Assembly: GCA_025084515.1 (NCBI GenBank)
Contig: JAJAGP010000233.1
Coordinates: 124,001-188,000, forward strand
Length of the DNA: 64,000 nucleotides
Direction: 5' to 3'
Source: Ancistrus triradiatus
Lineage: Eukaryota; Chordata; Actinopteri; Siluriformes; Loricariidae
Part shown: piece after piece, positions 36,701-45,714 of the stretch
Numbering within the stretch: position 1 is the stretch's first letter
How the letters are laid out: every line of letters starts with the position of its first letter
Translations under genes and position numbers: made by a program
The notes under the pieces: model-generated
What the model was told of the DNA's origin: nothing
Databases searched by the model: none
The model's input: only the letters and a program-made list of their open reading frames with translations

Positions 36701-38869
36701 GCAGCCGCACTTATCGTTCCCCACGATGACAGACAATAGCAACGGACCCCGTGACCACATCTAGAATCGAATGTAAATCTTATTTGCTCTTGTGATTAAT
36801 GACGCCCAGATGGCTAAGACATAACCGAGAATTCAACTGTTCAATTATTTCTTGCACTGTACGTAAAAACAGCTGCAATTCCTACGCAGTTTACCCATTA
36901 TAAACACATAAGAGCTGCCCTTCTGTCACGGCTGAGTCGTGTGTTCAAAGTGCTGTAGCCCAAACTATAAAACAGTTTTAGCGTCACAGCCATGAAGACC
37001 AAACTCCTCCATTAACCACTAAATAATCAAACAAGAAATCCATTCCAGCTATTTTAAGGAGGGTAGAGATCTACTAGGAACAGCCTGCACTACTAAAGAG
37101 TGACGTTCCATGGGAGGCCATAACAGGCACTTGACTTCAGTTGGTCAGTATTTGAGGTTCCTGTAATAAGGGACCATTGTCAGGGATGAGTGTTTGGACC
37201 AGAGACCAAACGTTATGTTGCTTCCAACATGCTTTGTCGGATCCTATAGGGCATGGTGAGGTGGGGCCTCCACAGGTTGGACTTGTTTGTTCGGCACATC
37301 CCACAGATGCTCGATTGGATTGAAATCTGGGGAATTTGGAGGCCACCTTGAACTCTTGTTCGTCAAACCATTCCTGAACAATTGTTGGCACCGTGACAGG
37401 GTGCACGCTGAAAGTTGTAGTGCCCGAGTCCAGACTCTGTCTCATCTTTATCTCAATCTCAATCTCGGTTTTGGAGCAAAGTGGACTAGGAAATTGTTGT
37501 CGAGACCAGTGTGTCTGAATAAATCAGTTCTTTCTCTACATGCCTAAATAAAATCTGCACTCTGATTGGCTAACAAGTTCTCTTATCAGTCTTGACACGG
37601 ACTCGACTACTAAAAGTCTTGGTCTTGACTTGAACTCGGATCTATCAGTTTTGACTATAACACTAGCTTTTAGCAAATACCAGTACCCAGAAGGGGTGTA
37701 TTTGATCTGCAACAATGTTTAGGTGAGTGGTACATGTCAAAGTAACATCCAGATGACTGCCAGGTCCCAATGTTTCCCAGCAGATGCTTGCCCTGAGCAT
37801 CACACTGCCAATGTTATTCACTCCACCCCATCATACAAGGAACTCTGAGACAGGAAAGACCCCTGATGAGGTACAGAGGAAACATGAAGAACACCTGCAT
37901 GTATGACATAATACAGGCTCAAAACGCAGCTCAAACCTCACCTGACCGAGGCTGAATACAGACCGGAGTAGGTCAGTGGTAGATCATTAGTTCATAGTGC
38001 TGAGCTGCTTCGGTTTGAATCCCCTCTCTGGCAAGGTGAGGTCTGAGTTTGCGTGGCCGTCCTCTGAAAGGTCTAAGTTCAGTCTGTGTTACAATGGGAT
38101 AAAAGGCCTGATTGACCAGTTACTGAGTCTCTGCCTCTCCAGGGTCCTTTCGGGTCTTTCATGGGCTGCACGACATTGGGATGTTTGACGATTAAAAAAA
38201 TCAGACATGCTTGGTGTGATGATTTCAGAACAGAGCAGAATGCTGTCACAAAGACCCCCAGCCTCAATAAAAAAGCTTAAACGTAGAGCATTTACTCTAA
38301 CGCTTGCGCACACGTGCTGCGTCTCTTTATATTTCACACACGCCGGAAAGAACAGCATTAGTGTGAGGCTTGCAGAAACACACACGTGGCTAAAAATAGC
38401 TCTCACTAGAGCAGCAGACTGGAGGTACATCAGTCACTGAGAAAACCACACCAACACACACACACAGCACTCTCCTTCACTTTCAATCTCACAAGTGGGA
38501 AACGTGTTCCATTAGTGTCCGGACGCTATCGGGGAAGAATAATGGAGGCAGGAAAAGGTCACCTAAGTGCAAACAAATGAACCACATATAAAACCCGACT
38601 CGTGTGACACGCCGAGAAAGTAAGAACCAATCCGAATCAGACCTTGAATCCAGGCTTCCTCCCTCTCTTCTTGGGCACTTTGATGGGAGGAAGGGATTCT
38701 GGGTAGCGACTCTGATATTCCGGATGCCTCTTGAGTGGCGGCCGTCCCCTCTTGCGGCCTGGAACCTTTCCAGTCGGGGGCGGGAGGAAGGAAGGGCTTA
38801 ATATCCCAGGTGACTGCATGGCTCCGCCCCCTGTCTGTCCAGATACTGCAGCTGGAATACTCATCAGAC
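24975..38869 (-). CDS. scml4: scml4, Scm-like Polycomb-group protein 4 (seven coding exons, 5' end open)
   Basis: Nuclear chromatin protein of the Scm (Sex comb on midleg) family, thought to act in Polycomb-type repression. Seven exons join with consistent phases: 38869-38643, 33162-33033, 28744-28544, 28098-27898, 26066-25860, 25353-25208, 25100-24975. Together they are 1,238 nt: two bases finishing an upstream codon, then 412 codons including TGA. Counting from the first in-exon ATG (38864) gives 410 residues; I recall about 414 for human SCML4. Order: AT-hook-like motifs near residues 36-43 and 65-72, a linker with STPEPDMSSIPQDAATVP, SLED domain about 117-230, Ser/Tyr-rich linker, SAM domain about 337-407. 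No complete MBT repeats are seen, as in SCML4 and unlike SCMH1 or SCML2; linker and SLED wording also fits SCML4 best. The true start may be upstream or at a Met at about residue 16 (MQSPG). Identification rests on recalled family sequences, not a search. Confidence 0.9.
25208..25353 (-). CDS. scml4: scml4 exon, start of the SAM domain
   Basis: The acceptor TTTCCAG precedes AYSPSSEAVESKPPPSKDPS, followed by RWSVEEVVWFIKDADPQALG and PHVELFRKH; the donor is GTAAGA. W-S/T-V-E-x-V and LFRKHEIDG are the SAM helix 1 and helix 3-4 words of SCM proteins. The SAM domain mediates head-to-tail polymerisation with other Polycomb SAM proteins. A second in-frame-looking AG seven bases inside (25347-25348) was rejected because it breaks the phase. 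Confidence 0.94.
25354..25859 (-). other. scml4 intron with SINE-tail fragment
   Basis: Between the two penultimate exons. The text at about 25545-25640 (GGTCCAGAGTCTATCCCAGA, GTGGATAGGGTGCCAGGCAT) is a common fish repeat tail; the rest is unremarkable. Confidence 0.5.
25860..26066 (-). CDS. scml4: scml4 Ser/Tyr-rich linker exon with tandem acceptor
   Basis: The exon encodes a low-conservation Ser/Tyr/Gly-rich linker (DSIVEDYHSESLEPKRYSVD and on) between the SLED and SAM domains. The family word RYSVD is seen. The 5' boundary reads GTGCAGCAG, so splicing at 26066 or 26063 keeps the frame and gives Thr-Asp or a single Asn at the junction. The donor is GTACGG after 25860. Linkers here vary in length among SCM proteins, so a one-residue alternative would be tolerated. 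Confidence 0.85.
26480..27275. repeat. TTA/TTG trinucleotide-rich tract in a scml4 intron
   Basis: Nearly 800 bp of imperfect TTA repeats, ending in TTG repeats at 27230-27275. Several perfect runs exceed 30 bp. It yields long Ile/Leu-only frames on both strands that are not genes. It lies in the 1.8-kb intron before the exon at 26066. Confidence 0.9.
27458..27609 (+). repeat. 152-bp direct duplication, copy 1
   Basis: Same length and about 97% identical (five differences counted) to 28954-29105; starts GATTTTGGCCCAGTGTGGGG and ends GATAAAGCACACTCAG. The two copies lie in different scml4 introns, bracketing both SLED exons. Unknown family. Confidence 0.85.
27898..28098 (-). CDS. scml4: scml4 exon, second half of the SLED domain
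   Basis: The acceptor TCACTCGACAG precedes the exon and the donor GTATGC follows. It reads TFDGKQHLLSLPVVNSVGY, then VLRFLKKLCRSLLCENLFSD, then a Ser/Pro/His-rich tail. The VVNS(V/I)GYVLRFL and CRSLLC blocks close the SLED domain. It is 201 nt long, like the preceding exon, and leaves one base (A) for the next exon's tandem acceptor. Confidence 0.93.
28544..28744 (-). CDS. scml4: scml4 exon, first half of the SLED domain
   Basis: The acceptor CCTGTGTCTAG precedes the exon and the donor GTAAAA follows. After two bases completing Val it reads CIYVNKQVNTGPNLDR, then QQLP-type and VLQQAVQGCIDSAYQQK segments, ending GYGGEKIS. This is the N-terminal half of the SLED domain, a DNA-binding fold named for SCML4 and relatives. 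Length is exactly 67 codons. A 45-bp Tc1 transposase relic sits about 70 bp upstream in the preceding intron. Confidence 0.93.
28816..28860 (+). mobile_element. 45-bp Tc1 transposase relic
   Basis: CCAAATGTGAAGCATGGTGG followed by AGGAAGCATCATGATTCAT reads as NVKHGGGSIMI, the catalytic-core word of Tc1 transposases. It is isolated, about 70 bp from the scml4 acceptor at 28744. Confidence 0.55.
28954..29105 (+). repeat. 152-bp direct duplication, copy 2
   Basis: Partner of 27458-27609, offset 1,496 bp. Flanks are unrelated outside the 152 bp, and no target duplication is seen. Transcribed only as intron if at all. Confidence 0.85.
29840..30115 (+). repeat. (TG)n-carrying dispersed repeat
   Basis: GTGGGGACCAAATGTCCCCA, TGCTGGTCCCCACGAGGA and TTCAATGGAAAGTCCTCACA followed by (TG)n at 30076-30112. 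The family moves microsatellites around fish genomes; relatives with (CA)n are near 30427-30570, 51197-51360 and 56140-56405. Confidence 0.65.
30693..30732. repeat. (GA)n microsatellite
   Basis: About twenty uninterrupted GA units in a scml4 intron. (CA)n tracts lie at 30427-30452 and 30554-30568. Confidence 0.95.
30852..31777. mobile_element. Possible DNA element with 12-bp inverted ends
   Basis: ATTATACCACAG at 30852 and CTGTGGTATAAT at 31777 are exact reverse complements. The interior has no transposase; the plus frame 31188-31472 is unrecognised. Sits within the scml4 intron 33032-28745. The short inverted repeat could still be coincidence. Confidence 0.4.
31777..31907. repeat. Hairpin (about 49-bp arms) in a scml4 intron
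   Basis: The left arm holds AATAATACAC, GTGCTTTAAC and TGAGATACTGGCACGGGTG; the right arm holds CACCCGTGTCAATATCTCA, GTTAAAGCAC and GTGTATTATCG, its imperfect complement. The loop is about 30 bp. Looks like a MITE end or a solo foldback unit. Confidence 0.7.
32800..32996 (+). mobile_element. Tc1-like relic, 3' end
   Basis: Contains AGTCAAGAAACCACTCTTTT, GTATTATGGAGTAACAAATCC and ends TGGCCTAAGACTTTTGCACAA then GACTGTA. The ends and words match 63400-63566, so a decayed Tc1 family is represented. Confidence 0.5.
33033..33162 (-). CDS. scml4: scml4 linker exon (STPEPD...IPQDAATVP)
   Basis: The acceptor TTGTGCAG precedes LKSRLAMTPLAISPP, phase 0, and the donor GTAACA follows the first base of a Val codon completed in the next exon (G|TG). 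The phrase STPEPDMSSIPQDAATVP is a hallmark linker between the basic N-terminus and the SLED domain in SCML4 and SCMH1. The following intron (33032-28745) carries microsatellites and a hairpin element; the preceding one carries a Tc1 and a hAT miniature. Confidence 0.92.
33222..33285 (-). repeat. SINE tail fragment
   Basis: CAGCATTTAGCAGACACCCT and TATCCAGGGCAGC are the complement of the tail of the SINE at 13660-13852. It ends about 60 bp upstream of the scml4 acceptor at 33162. Confidence 0.65.
33369..33764 (+). mobile_element. hAT-type miniature element, copy 2 (396 bp)
   Basis: Starts CAGTGGTTCCCAAACTTTAT. Flanked by CCCTAACC (33361-33368) and CCCTAATC (33765-33772), an 8-bp target duplication with one change, as expected of hAT. 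Shares its interior with 5406-5823. No coding capacity; lies in a scml4 intron. Confidence 0.75.
34942..36277 (-). mobile_element. Tc1/mariner element, family C, internally deleted (1,336 bp)
   Basis: Ends CAGTGGTGTGAAAAA and its complement TTTTTCACACCACTG, with TA on the left and TTA on the right. Inverted repeats run about 200 bp. Inserted in the scml4 intron 38642-33163, same strand as the gene. Confidence 0.9.
35149..35896 (-). pseudogene. Tc1 transposase pseudogene (family C)
   Basis: Starts MPRSKEIQEQLRKKVTEIYQ at 35896 with a good helix-turn-helix (GYKAISKALGLQQTTVRTII) and hinge LPRSGWPTKITPRAQR. After a KPLLSKKK-like piece the text jumps directly to a block before QQDNDPKHTSKST. The roughly 90-residue segment with the first catalytic Asp and GGGSIMVWG is missing. 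The C-terminus SPDLNPIEMLWHDLKK to RPNSY is complete. Confidence 0.85.
36300..37099. other. scml4 intron, no repeat recognised
   Basis: The part 36620-36960 is balanced in composition and free of known repeats, so it may be conserved non-coding sequence. No exon can be supported. Confidence 0.4.
37100..37860 (+). repeat. Dispersed fish DNA repeat (AAATTTGGAGGCC family), copy 2, interrupted
   Basis: CCCACAGATGCTCGATTGGA, GGGGAATTTGGAGGCCACC and AAACCATTCCTGAACAATTG at 37290-37390, resuming at 37680-37830 with AAGGGGTGTATTTGATCTGC and CAAAGTAACATCCAGATGAC. About 270 bp of unrelated text lies between. The ORFs at 37137-37445 and 37287-37547 belong to it and are not genes. Confidence 0.6.
37965..38080 (+). 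repeat. tRNA-like SINE fragment
   Basis: GTAGGTCAGTGGTAGATCA and CGGTTTGAATCCCCTCTCTG are box A- and box B-like. Too decayed and wrongly spaced to be a working tRNA. Confidence 0.45.
38643..38869 (-). CDS. scml4: scml4 exon with AT-hook-like basic motifs
   Basis: The acceptor CCATTGCAG precedes 38869 and the donor GTCTGA follows 38643. The exon begins with two bases completing a split codon, then reads LMSIPAAV and ends phase 0 after KKRGRKPGFK. GRKRGRPP and KKRGRKPG are AT-hook-like motifs expected to bind the minor groove of AT-rich DNA. The human protein, as I recall it, begins close to the first motif, so translation may start here at 38864 or at the later ATG encoding MQSPG. The open phase at the acceptor means at least one upstream exon exists, coding or not. 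Confidence 0.88.
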
Positions 38870-39199
38870 CTGCAATGGAAGGGCACAGATTTAGCAAGCG
38901 GCGTTAATACGAGTAACTTGCAAGAACACGAGTGGTTTCTTATGAACTGACTCACGCGGCGAATAAATACAGATATCAGAAGATCGACTCGAGTTATTCT
39001 GCAGATTAGATCACCAGACTCTGTTCACACTGGGAACAGTAGCAATGTGTAAGTCGTTCCTGGGATAAAACCAAGAGAATAAAACATGTACGCTGGTAAA
39101 AAGAAGTGTATACTATCTCTAAAAGCAAAGCATCCTGTTCTGCCCTGCTGGAGCCTAACCTGGAATTCACTGGGCACAGGAACACCCTGGACACACATC

Positions 39200-39320
39200 A
39201 GTCCATAAACAGGTTTACAGAAAGCAGACCTCCAGGGTGCAAGCCCCATCCTGGATTCAAACCCAGGCCCTGCAGAACTGGCACTCCCAGCAGAGACACC
39301 AGAGCTGCCAAATACTATTT
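39200..39320 (-). repeat. SINE fragment (box-B-like, minus strand)
   Basis: CCTGGATTCAAACCCAGGCC is the complement of a SINE box B region, with typical following text. Just upstream of the first scml4 exon listed; no exon here. Confidence 0.4.
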
Positions 39321-39324
39321 GTAC

Positions 39325-39934
39325 TCATGTGAAATGAACACACTGAATACTATTTAAACCCAGATAAAAACAACACTGTATACCGATAAAAATGCGTACT
39401 TAATGTGATTAAATAAAGTATTTGTATTTGGCTGAAAATAACAACATATACTATGTATATCTAGGTCAAAATAACTGGGTGTATTCTCTTTGTATTTGGA
39501 TGAAAATACCAATGTAAACTATGTATTACCAAATGAAAATATGAATCAATACTATTTGTGCTTGGGTAAAAAAAAACTCTTTAATAGGTGAGACTAGAAA
39601 TGTGTGTTATTTATATCCAGACAAAATAGCACCATATTCTATTTGGGTAAAAAACATAACAATGTATACCATCTGTACCTGGGTAAAATAGATTTGTAAA
39701 TTATTAATTACACTACTTATACCAAGTTAAAAAAAATAGGAATGTGTACTATTGGTTGTCAAACAAAAAATAACAACATATACTTTTTGTGATTGAGTAA
39801 AAGTAACAATACTGTATATACTAGTAACAATGTATTTTATTTGTACCTAGTTAAAAGTAACAACATATGTTATGTGTTACTATTTCAAAACAACATATAC
39901 TATATTAGCTAGATAAAAACAATGTATGCTATTT
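39325..39934. repeat. Diverged outer units of minisatellite A
   Basis: Degenerate 40-60 bp units such as TACTATTTGTACTCATG, GTACCTGGGTAAAA and AATAACAACATATACT echo the core unit (GTACCTAGTGGAAAAA, AACAAAGTATTTT). Divergence falls toward the core array. Confidence 0.7.
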
Positions 39935-39971
39935 GTACGTAGTGGAAAAACAGCAAAGTATTTTATTTGTA

Positions 39972-41549
39972 CAGTCGTATGAAAAAGTTTGGGCACCCCT
40001 GATAATTTTCATGATTTTTCTTTATAAATCATTGGTTGTCCAGCTCAGCAATTTCAGGTAAATATATCATATAGCAGATGAACTTGAAATTAAGTTTATA
40101 GGTTTTACAGAAAGTGTACAGTAATTATTCAAACAAAATTAGGCAGGTTGCATAAATTTGGACACCCTTGTCATTTGAATACCTTTAGCACTAATTATTG
40201 GAACACAAAAATTTGTTTTGTAAGCTCATTGACCCTTGATCTACATACACAAGTGAATCCAACTATGAGAAAAAGTGTTAAGGTGGCCAATTGGAAGTTT
40301 TTCTCCTCTTTGCATCTTCTCTGAAGAGAGTGGCAACATGGGAGCCTCAAAACAAACTCCAAATGGCCTGAAAAACAAAGGTTGTTCAACATCATGGTTC
40401 AGGAAAGGGAAAAGGCTCTCTCCGAGATTCAGCTGTCAGTTTCCACTGTGAGGAACATAGTGAGGCAATGGAAGACCACAGGCCACAGTTTTTTCTAGTT
40501 AAGGAACCCTTCGAAGTGGCAGACCAAGAAAAATCTTCAGATAGGCAGGCAGAGGCGAAGGATGGTGAGAACAGTCATAGTCAAGCAACAGACCACCTCC
40601 AAAGACCTACAACCTCATCTTGCTGCAGATGGTGTCACATGTTCATCGTTCAACTATTACAGCGCACTTTGCACAAGGAGAGGCTGTATGGGAGAGTAAT
40701 GCAGAAGAAGCCTTTTCTGCAGACACGCCACAAACAGAGTCACTTGAGGTGTGCTACAGCACATTTGGACAATCCAGCTTCATTTTGGAATAAAAAGTGC
40801 TGTGTACTGATGAAAACTAAAATTGAGGTATTTTGGACATAACAAAGAGCGGAAAAAAACGAACACAGCCATCCAAGACAAACACTTGCTACCACACAGA
40901 AAATTTGGTGGCGGTTCCATCATGCTGTGGGACTGTGTGGCCAGTGCAGGTACTAGGAATCTTGTTAAAGTTGAGGGTCGCATGGATTCCAGTTAATATC
41001 TCCAGATTCTTGAGAACAATGTTCAAGAATCAGTGACAAAGTTGCACCGAGGCCAACGACCCCAAACCCTGCTCAAAATCTACTAAAGCATTCATGCAGA
41101 GGAACCAGTACAACGTTCTGGAATGGCCATCTCAGTCCCCAGACATGAATATTACTGAAAATGTGGGCTGTCCATTCTCGGAAACCATCAAACCTGACTG
41201 AACTGGAGATGTTTCTAAAGAAGAATGGTCGAAAGCACCTTCAACCAGAATCCAGACTGGAAGCTGTAGGAAGCGTTTAGCGGCTGTTATTTCTACAAAA
41301 GGAGGATCTTCTAAATATTGATGTCATTTTTCTGTTGGGGTGCCCTAATTTATGCATCTGCCTAATTTTGTTTGAATAATTACTGCACACTTTCTGTAAA
41401 TCCTATAAACTTCATTTCACTTCTCAAATATCACTGTGTTCATCTGCTATATGATATATTTAACTCAAGTTGCTGATCTGAACAACCAATGATTTATAAA
41501 CTAAAATCATGAAAATTATCAGGGGTGCCCAAACTTTTTCATACGACTG
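39972..41549 (+). mobile_element. Tc1/mariner element, family A copy 2, inserted in minisatellite A (1,578 bp)
   Basis: Starts CAGTCGTATGAAAAAGTTTG after TTTTATTTGTA and ends CATACGACTG before TACCTAGTGG. Removing it and one TA restores a perfect minisatellite unit, so the target and TA duplication are certain. Confidence 0.95.
40338..41322 (+). pseudogene. Tc1 transposase pseudogene (family A copy 2)
   Basis: Starts at the ATG in GGCAACATGGGAGCCTC. Open only in pieces (40468-40842, 40833-41036), with ENLVAVPSCCGTVWPV in place of the GGGS catalytic-core region, and frameshifts elsewhere. The word WPSQSPDMNIT-E is still visible near 41122. Inactive. Confidence 0.75.
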
Positions 41550-44500
41550 TACCTAGTGGAAAAACAACAAAGTATATTTATTTGTACGAAGTGGTGGAAA
41601 AACGACAAAGTATTTTTTTTGTACGAAGTGGAAAAAACGACAAAGTATTTTATTTGTACGTAGTGGAAAAACAACAAAGTATTTTATTTGTACCTAGTGG
41701 AAAAACAACAAAGTATTTTACTTGTACCTAGTGGAAAAAAACAAACAAAGTATTTTTACTTGTACCTAGTGGAAAAAACAAAGTTATTTTATTTGTACCT
41801 AGTGGAAAAACAACAAAGTATTTTATTTGTACCTAGTGGAAAAAAAACAGCAAAGTATTTTATTTGTACGTAGTGGAAAAACAACAAAGTATTTTTACTT
41901 GTACCTAGTGGAAAAACAACAAAGTATTTTACTTGTACCTAGTGGAAAAAAAAAAAACAGCAAAGTATTTTATTTGTACCTAGTGGAAAAAACAACAAAG
42001 TATTTTATTTGTACCTAGTTGAAAAGCAACAAAGTATTTTATTTGTACGTAGTGGAAAAACAACAAAGTATTTTATTTGTACGTAGTGGAAAAAACAACA
42101 AAGTATTTTATTTGTACGTAGTGGAAAAACAACAAAGTATTTTATTTGTACCTAGTGGACAAAAACAACAAAGTGTTTTTACTTGTACCTAGTGGAAAAA
42201 CAACAAAGTATTTTTAACTTGTACCTAGTGGAAAAAACAACAAAGTATTTTACTTGTACCTATTGGAAAAACAACAAAGTATTTTATTTGTACCTAGTGG
42301 AAAAAACGACAAAGTATTTTTATTTGTACCTAGTGGAAAAACGACAAAGTATTTTATTTGTACCTAGTGGAAAAAACAACAAAGTATTTTATTTGTACCT
42401 AGTGGAAAAACAACAAAGTATTTTATTGTACCTAGTGGAAAAAACAAACAAGTATTTTACTTGTACCTAGTGGAAAAACAAACAAGTATTTTACTTGTAC
42501 CTAGTGGAAAAAAACAACAAAGTATTTTATTTGTACGTAGTGGAAAAAACAACAAAGTATTTTATTGTACGTAGTGGAAAAAAACAACAAAGTATTTTTA
42601 TTGTACCTAGTGGAAAAACAACAAAGTATTTTACTTGTACCTAGTGGAAAAAACAACAAAGTATTTTACTTGTACCTAGTGGAAAAACAACAAAGTATTT
42701 TACTTGTACCTAGTGGAAAAACAACAAAGTATTTTATTTTGTACCTAGTGGAAAAAACGACAAAGTATTTTATTTGTACCTAGTGGAAAAAACAACAAAG
42801 TATTTTATTTGTACCTAGTGGAAAAACAAACAAAGTATTTTACTTGTACCTAATGGAAAAAACAACAAAGTATTTTACTTGTACCTAGTGGAAAAACAAC
42901 AAAGTATTTTACTTGTACCTAGTGGAAAAACAACAAAGTATTTTATTTGTACCTAGTGGAAAAACAACAAAGTATTTTACTTGTACCTAGTGGAAAAACA
43001 ACAAAGTATTTTACTTGTACGTAGTGGAAAAACAACAAAGTATTTTACTTGTACATAGTGGAAAAAACAACAAAAGTATTTTATTTGTACATAGTAAAAA
43101 AAACAACAAACATGTATTTTACTTGTACCTAGTGGAAAAACAACAAAGTATTTTAACTTGTACCTAGTGGAAAAACAAACAAAGTATTTTTACTTGTACC
43201 TAGTGGAAAAAACAACAAAGTATTTTATTTGTACCTAGTGGAAAAACGACAAAGTATTTTATTTGTACCTATTGGAAAAACACAACAAAGTATTTTATTT
43301 GTACTTAGTGGAAAAACAACAAAGTATTTTATTTGTACGTAGTGGAAAAAACAACAAAAGTATTTTATTTGTACCTAGTGGAAAAACAACAAAGTATTTT
43401 ATTTGTACCTAGTGGAAAAACAGCAAAGTTATTTTATTTGTACCTAGTGGAAAAGCAACAAAGTATTTTATTTGTACCTATTGGAAAAAAAACAACAAAG
43501 TATTTTATTTGTACCTAGTGGAAAAAACAAAACAAAGTATTTTATTTGTACGTAGTGGAAAAAAACAACAAAGTATTTTATTTGTACCTAGTGGAAAAAA
43601 AACAACAACAAAGTATTTTACTTGTACCTAGTGGAAAAACAACAAAGTATTTTATTTGTACGTAGTGGAAAAAACAACAAAGTATTTTACTTGTACCTAG
43701 TGGAAAAACAACAAAGTATTTTACTTGTACCTAGTGGAAAAACACAAAGTATTTTTACTTGTACCTAGTGGAAAAAACAACAAAGTTTTTATTTGTACGT
43801 AGTTAAAAACAACAAAGTATTTTATCTGTACCTAGTGGAAAAACAACAAAGTATTTTATCTGTACCTAGTGGAAAAACAACAAAGTATTTTATTTGTACC
43901 TAGTTAAAAACAACCAAAGTATTTTATCTGTACCTAGTGGAAAAAAAAACAAGTATTTTATTTGTACCTAGTGGAAAAACAACAAAAGTATTTTACTTGT
44001 ACCTAGTGGAAAAACAACAAAGTATTTTACTTTGTACCTAGTGGAAAAAACAACAAAGTATTTTACTTGTACCTAGTGGAAAAACAGCAAAGTATTTTAT
44101 CTGTACCTAGTTAAAAACAACAAAGTATTTTATTTGGTACGTAGTGGAAAAACAACAAACAAAGTATTTTTAACTTGTACCTAGTTAAAAACAACAAAGT
44201 ATTTTATTTGTACGTAGTGGAAAAACAACAAAGTATTTTATTTGTACCTAGTGGAAAAAAACAACAAAGTATTTTACTTGTACCTAGTGGAAAAAACAAC
44301 AAAGTCTTTTATTTGTACCTAGTGGAAAAACAACAAAGTATTTTACTTGTACCTAGTGGAAAAAACAACAAAGTATTTTTACTTGTACCTAGTGGAAAAA
44401 CAAAACAAAGTATTTTACTTGTACCTAGTGGAAAAAACAACAAAGTATTTTACTTGTACCTAGTGGAAAAACCACACAACAAAGTATTTTATTTGTATGT

Positions 44501-45005
44501 AGTGGAAAAAGCAACAAAGTATTTTATTTGTACCTAGTGGAAAAACAACAAAGTATTTATTTGTACCTAGTGGAAAAAACAACAAGTATTTTATTTTACT
44601 AGTGTACCTAGTGAAAACAAAAACAAAGTATTTTATTTGTACGTAGTGGAAAAAACAACAAAGTATTTTATTTGTACCTAGTGGAAAAAACAACAAAAGT
44701 ATTTTATATTTTGTACCTAGTGGAAAAAAACAACAAAGTATTTTATTTGTACCTAGTGGAAAAACAACAAAGTATTTTATTTGTACCTAGTGGAAAAACA
44801 ACAAAGTATTTTTTACTTGTACCTAGTGGAAAAACAACAAATATTATTTTATTTGTACCTAGTGGAAAAACAACAAAGTATTTTATTTGTACCTAGTGGA
44901 AAAACAACAAAGTATTTTACTTGTACCTAGTGGAAAAACAACAAAGTATTTTATTTGTACCTAGTTAAAAACAACAAAGTATTTTATTTGTACCTAGTTA
45001 GAAAC

Positions 45006-45496
45006 AACAGTGAATACTATTTGCATCTAAATAATAACAACAATGTATAATAGTTGTATTTCGTTTAAACTAACAATACTATTAGTAATAACACATTATT
45101 TGTGTTCTAAACAAAAATAACAATGTATACCTTGGTTACTACTTAAAAGTACAATATACTATTTGAATTCTGAAAATAACAACGCATATTATTTGCAGGG
45201 TTTAGTTCTTGTTTTTTAGAACTCATTAAAACACCCATTAAGACTGAAACTAAAAGATCAGATAAGGTTAGTGAATTCACCTCAAGTGAACCCAGTGACC
45301 ATTAGTGCATCTCGTTATCCTTTCACCCCACAGCCTATGTGTCCTACTCACCCCCTTGTTTGATGGACTGAGAATAAACCTGTAACTGGTCTGAGAAATC
45401 AAGACCTGGCTAAGCAGTTCGTTACTGGTGCATCTCAGAAACACTGCTAAAGCATAAAGTGTATGATGTGTAGATTGGGACAGATAAAGACACTGT
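45006..45496. other. Decayed minisatellite edge, then single-copy-looking DNA
   Basis: 45006-45200 holds outer units (ATAATAACAACAATGTATA). The minus frame at 45277-45470 has a strong donor-like GTGAGT near 45352, but no acceptor or phase fits scml4. Confidence 0.45.
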
Positions 45497-45546
<50 letters not shown>

Positions 45547-45664
45547 CTCTCTCACTCACTCTTACGCTCATCATCATCCCCCTCCCCCATCCCTCGCTTC
45601 CTTCCACCCCTCCCCCTCCAGCTGTGGTGCCAGGCCTCCGGATGGACGGCTTCCCTCATTGCCT

Positions 45665-45713
<49 letters not shown>
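45497..45713. repeat. Two (CT)n tracts around a 125-bp spacer
   Basis: (TC)n at about 45497-45542 and 45668-45713, nearly equal in length. The spacer holds CCCCTCCCCCATCCC, CCCCTCCCCCTCCAG and CTGTGGTGCCAGGCCTCC, strongly pyrimidine-rich on the plus strand. Frames through the tracts are not genes. Confidence 0.95.

Positions 45714-45714
<1 letters not shown>

Larger units (their letters stand above)
39935..45005. repeat. Minisatellite A, about 34-bp unit, roughly 100 copies, split by a Tc1
   Basis: Core array 41550-45005 plus one core-type unit at 39935-39971 before the Tc1 insertion. The unit is GTACCTAGTGGAAAAA joined to CAACAAAGTATTTTATTT; variants change A-run length, C/G in TAC(C/G)TAG and TTAC/TTAT. 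Repetitive frames reading VEKQQSILFVPSG are by-products. Outer units at 45005-45200 decay again. Confidence 0.95.

Noticed and set aside
37137..37547. Overlapping 102- and 86-codon frames
   Set aside because: Both lie in a dispersed fish repeat with known non-coding wording.
24975..38869. Assignment of the gene to scmh1 or scml2
   Set aside because: Linker, SLED and SAM wording (LALSPP-STPEPD, GYGGE-S, SLPVVNS-GYVLRFL, DADPQALGPHVELFRKH) fit SCML4 better, and no MBT exons are found within 20 kb upstream apart from the doubtful remnant.
41525..44896. Many open frames reading VEKQQSILFVPSGK repeats
   Set aside because: They follow from translating the 34-bp minisatellite; frames switch with A-run length and appear on both strands.
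41550..45005. CRISPR-like regular repeats
   Set aside because: Units abut with no unique spacers, and the genome is a vertebrate; it is a minisatellite. The same applies to 52995-54615.
45277..45470. Minus-strand frame with a GTGAGT donor-like site
   Set aside because: Peptide unrecognised, no convincing acceptor, and phase 0 does not fit the scml4 exon at 38869.
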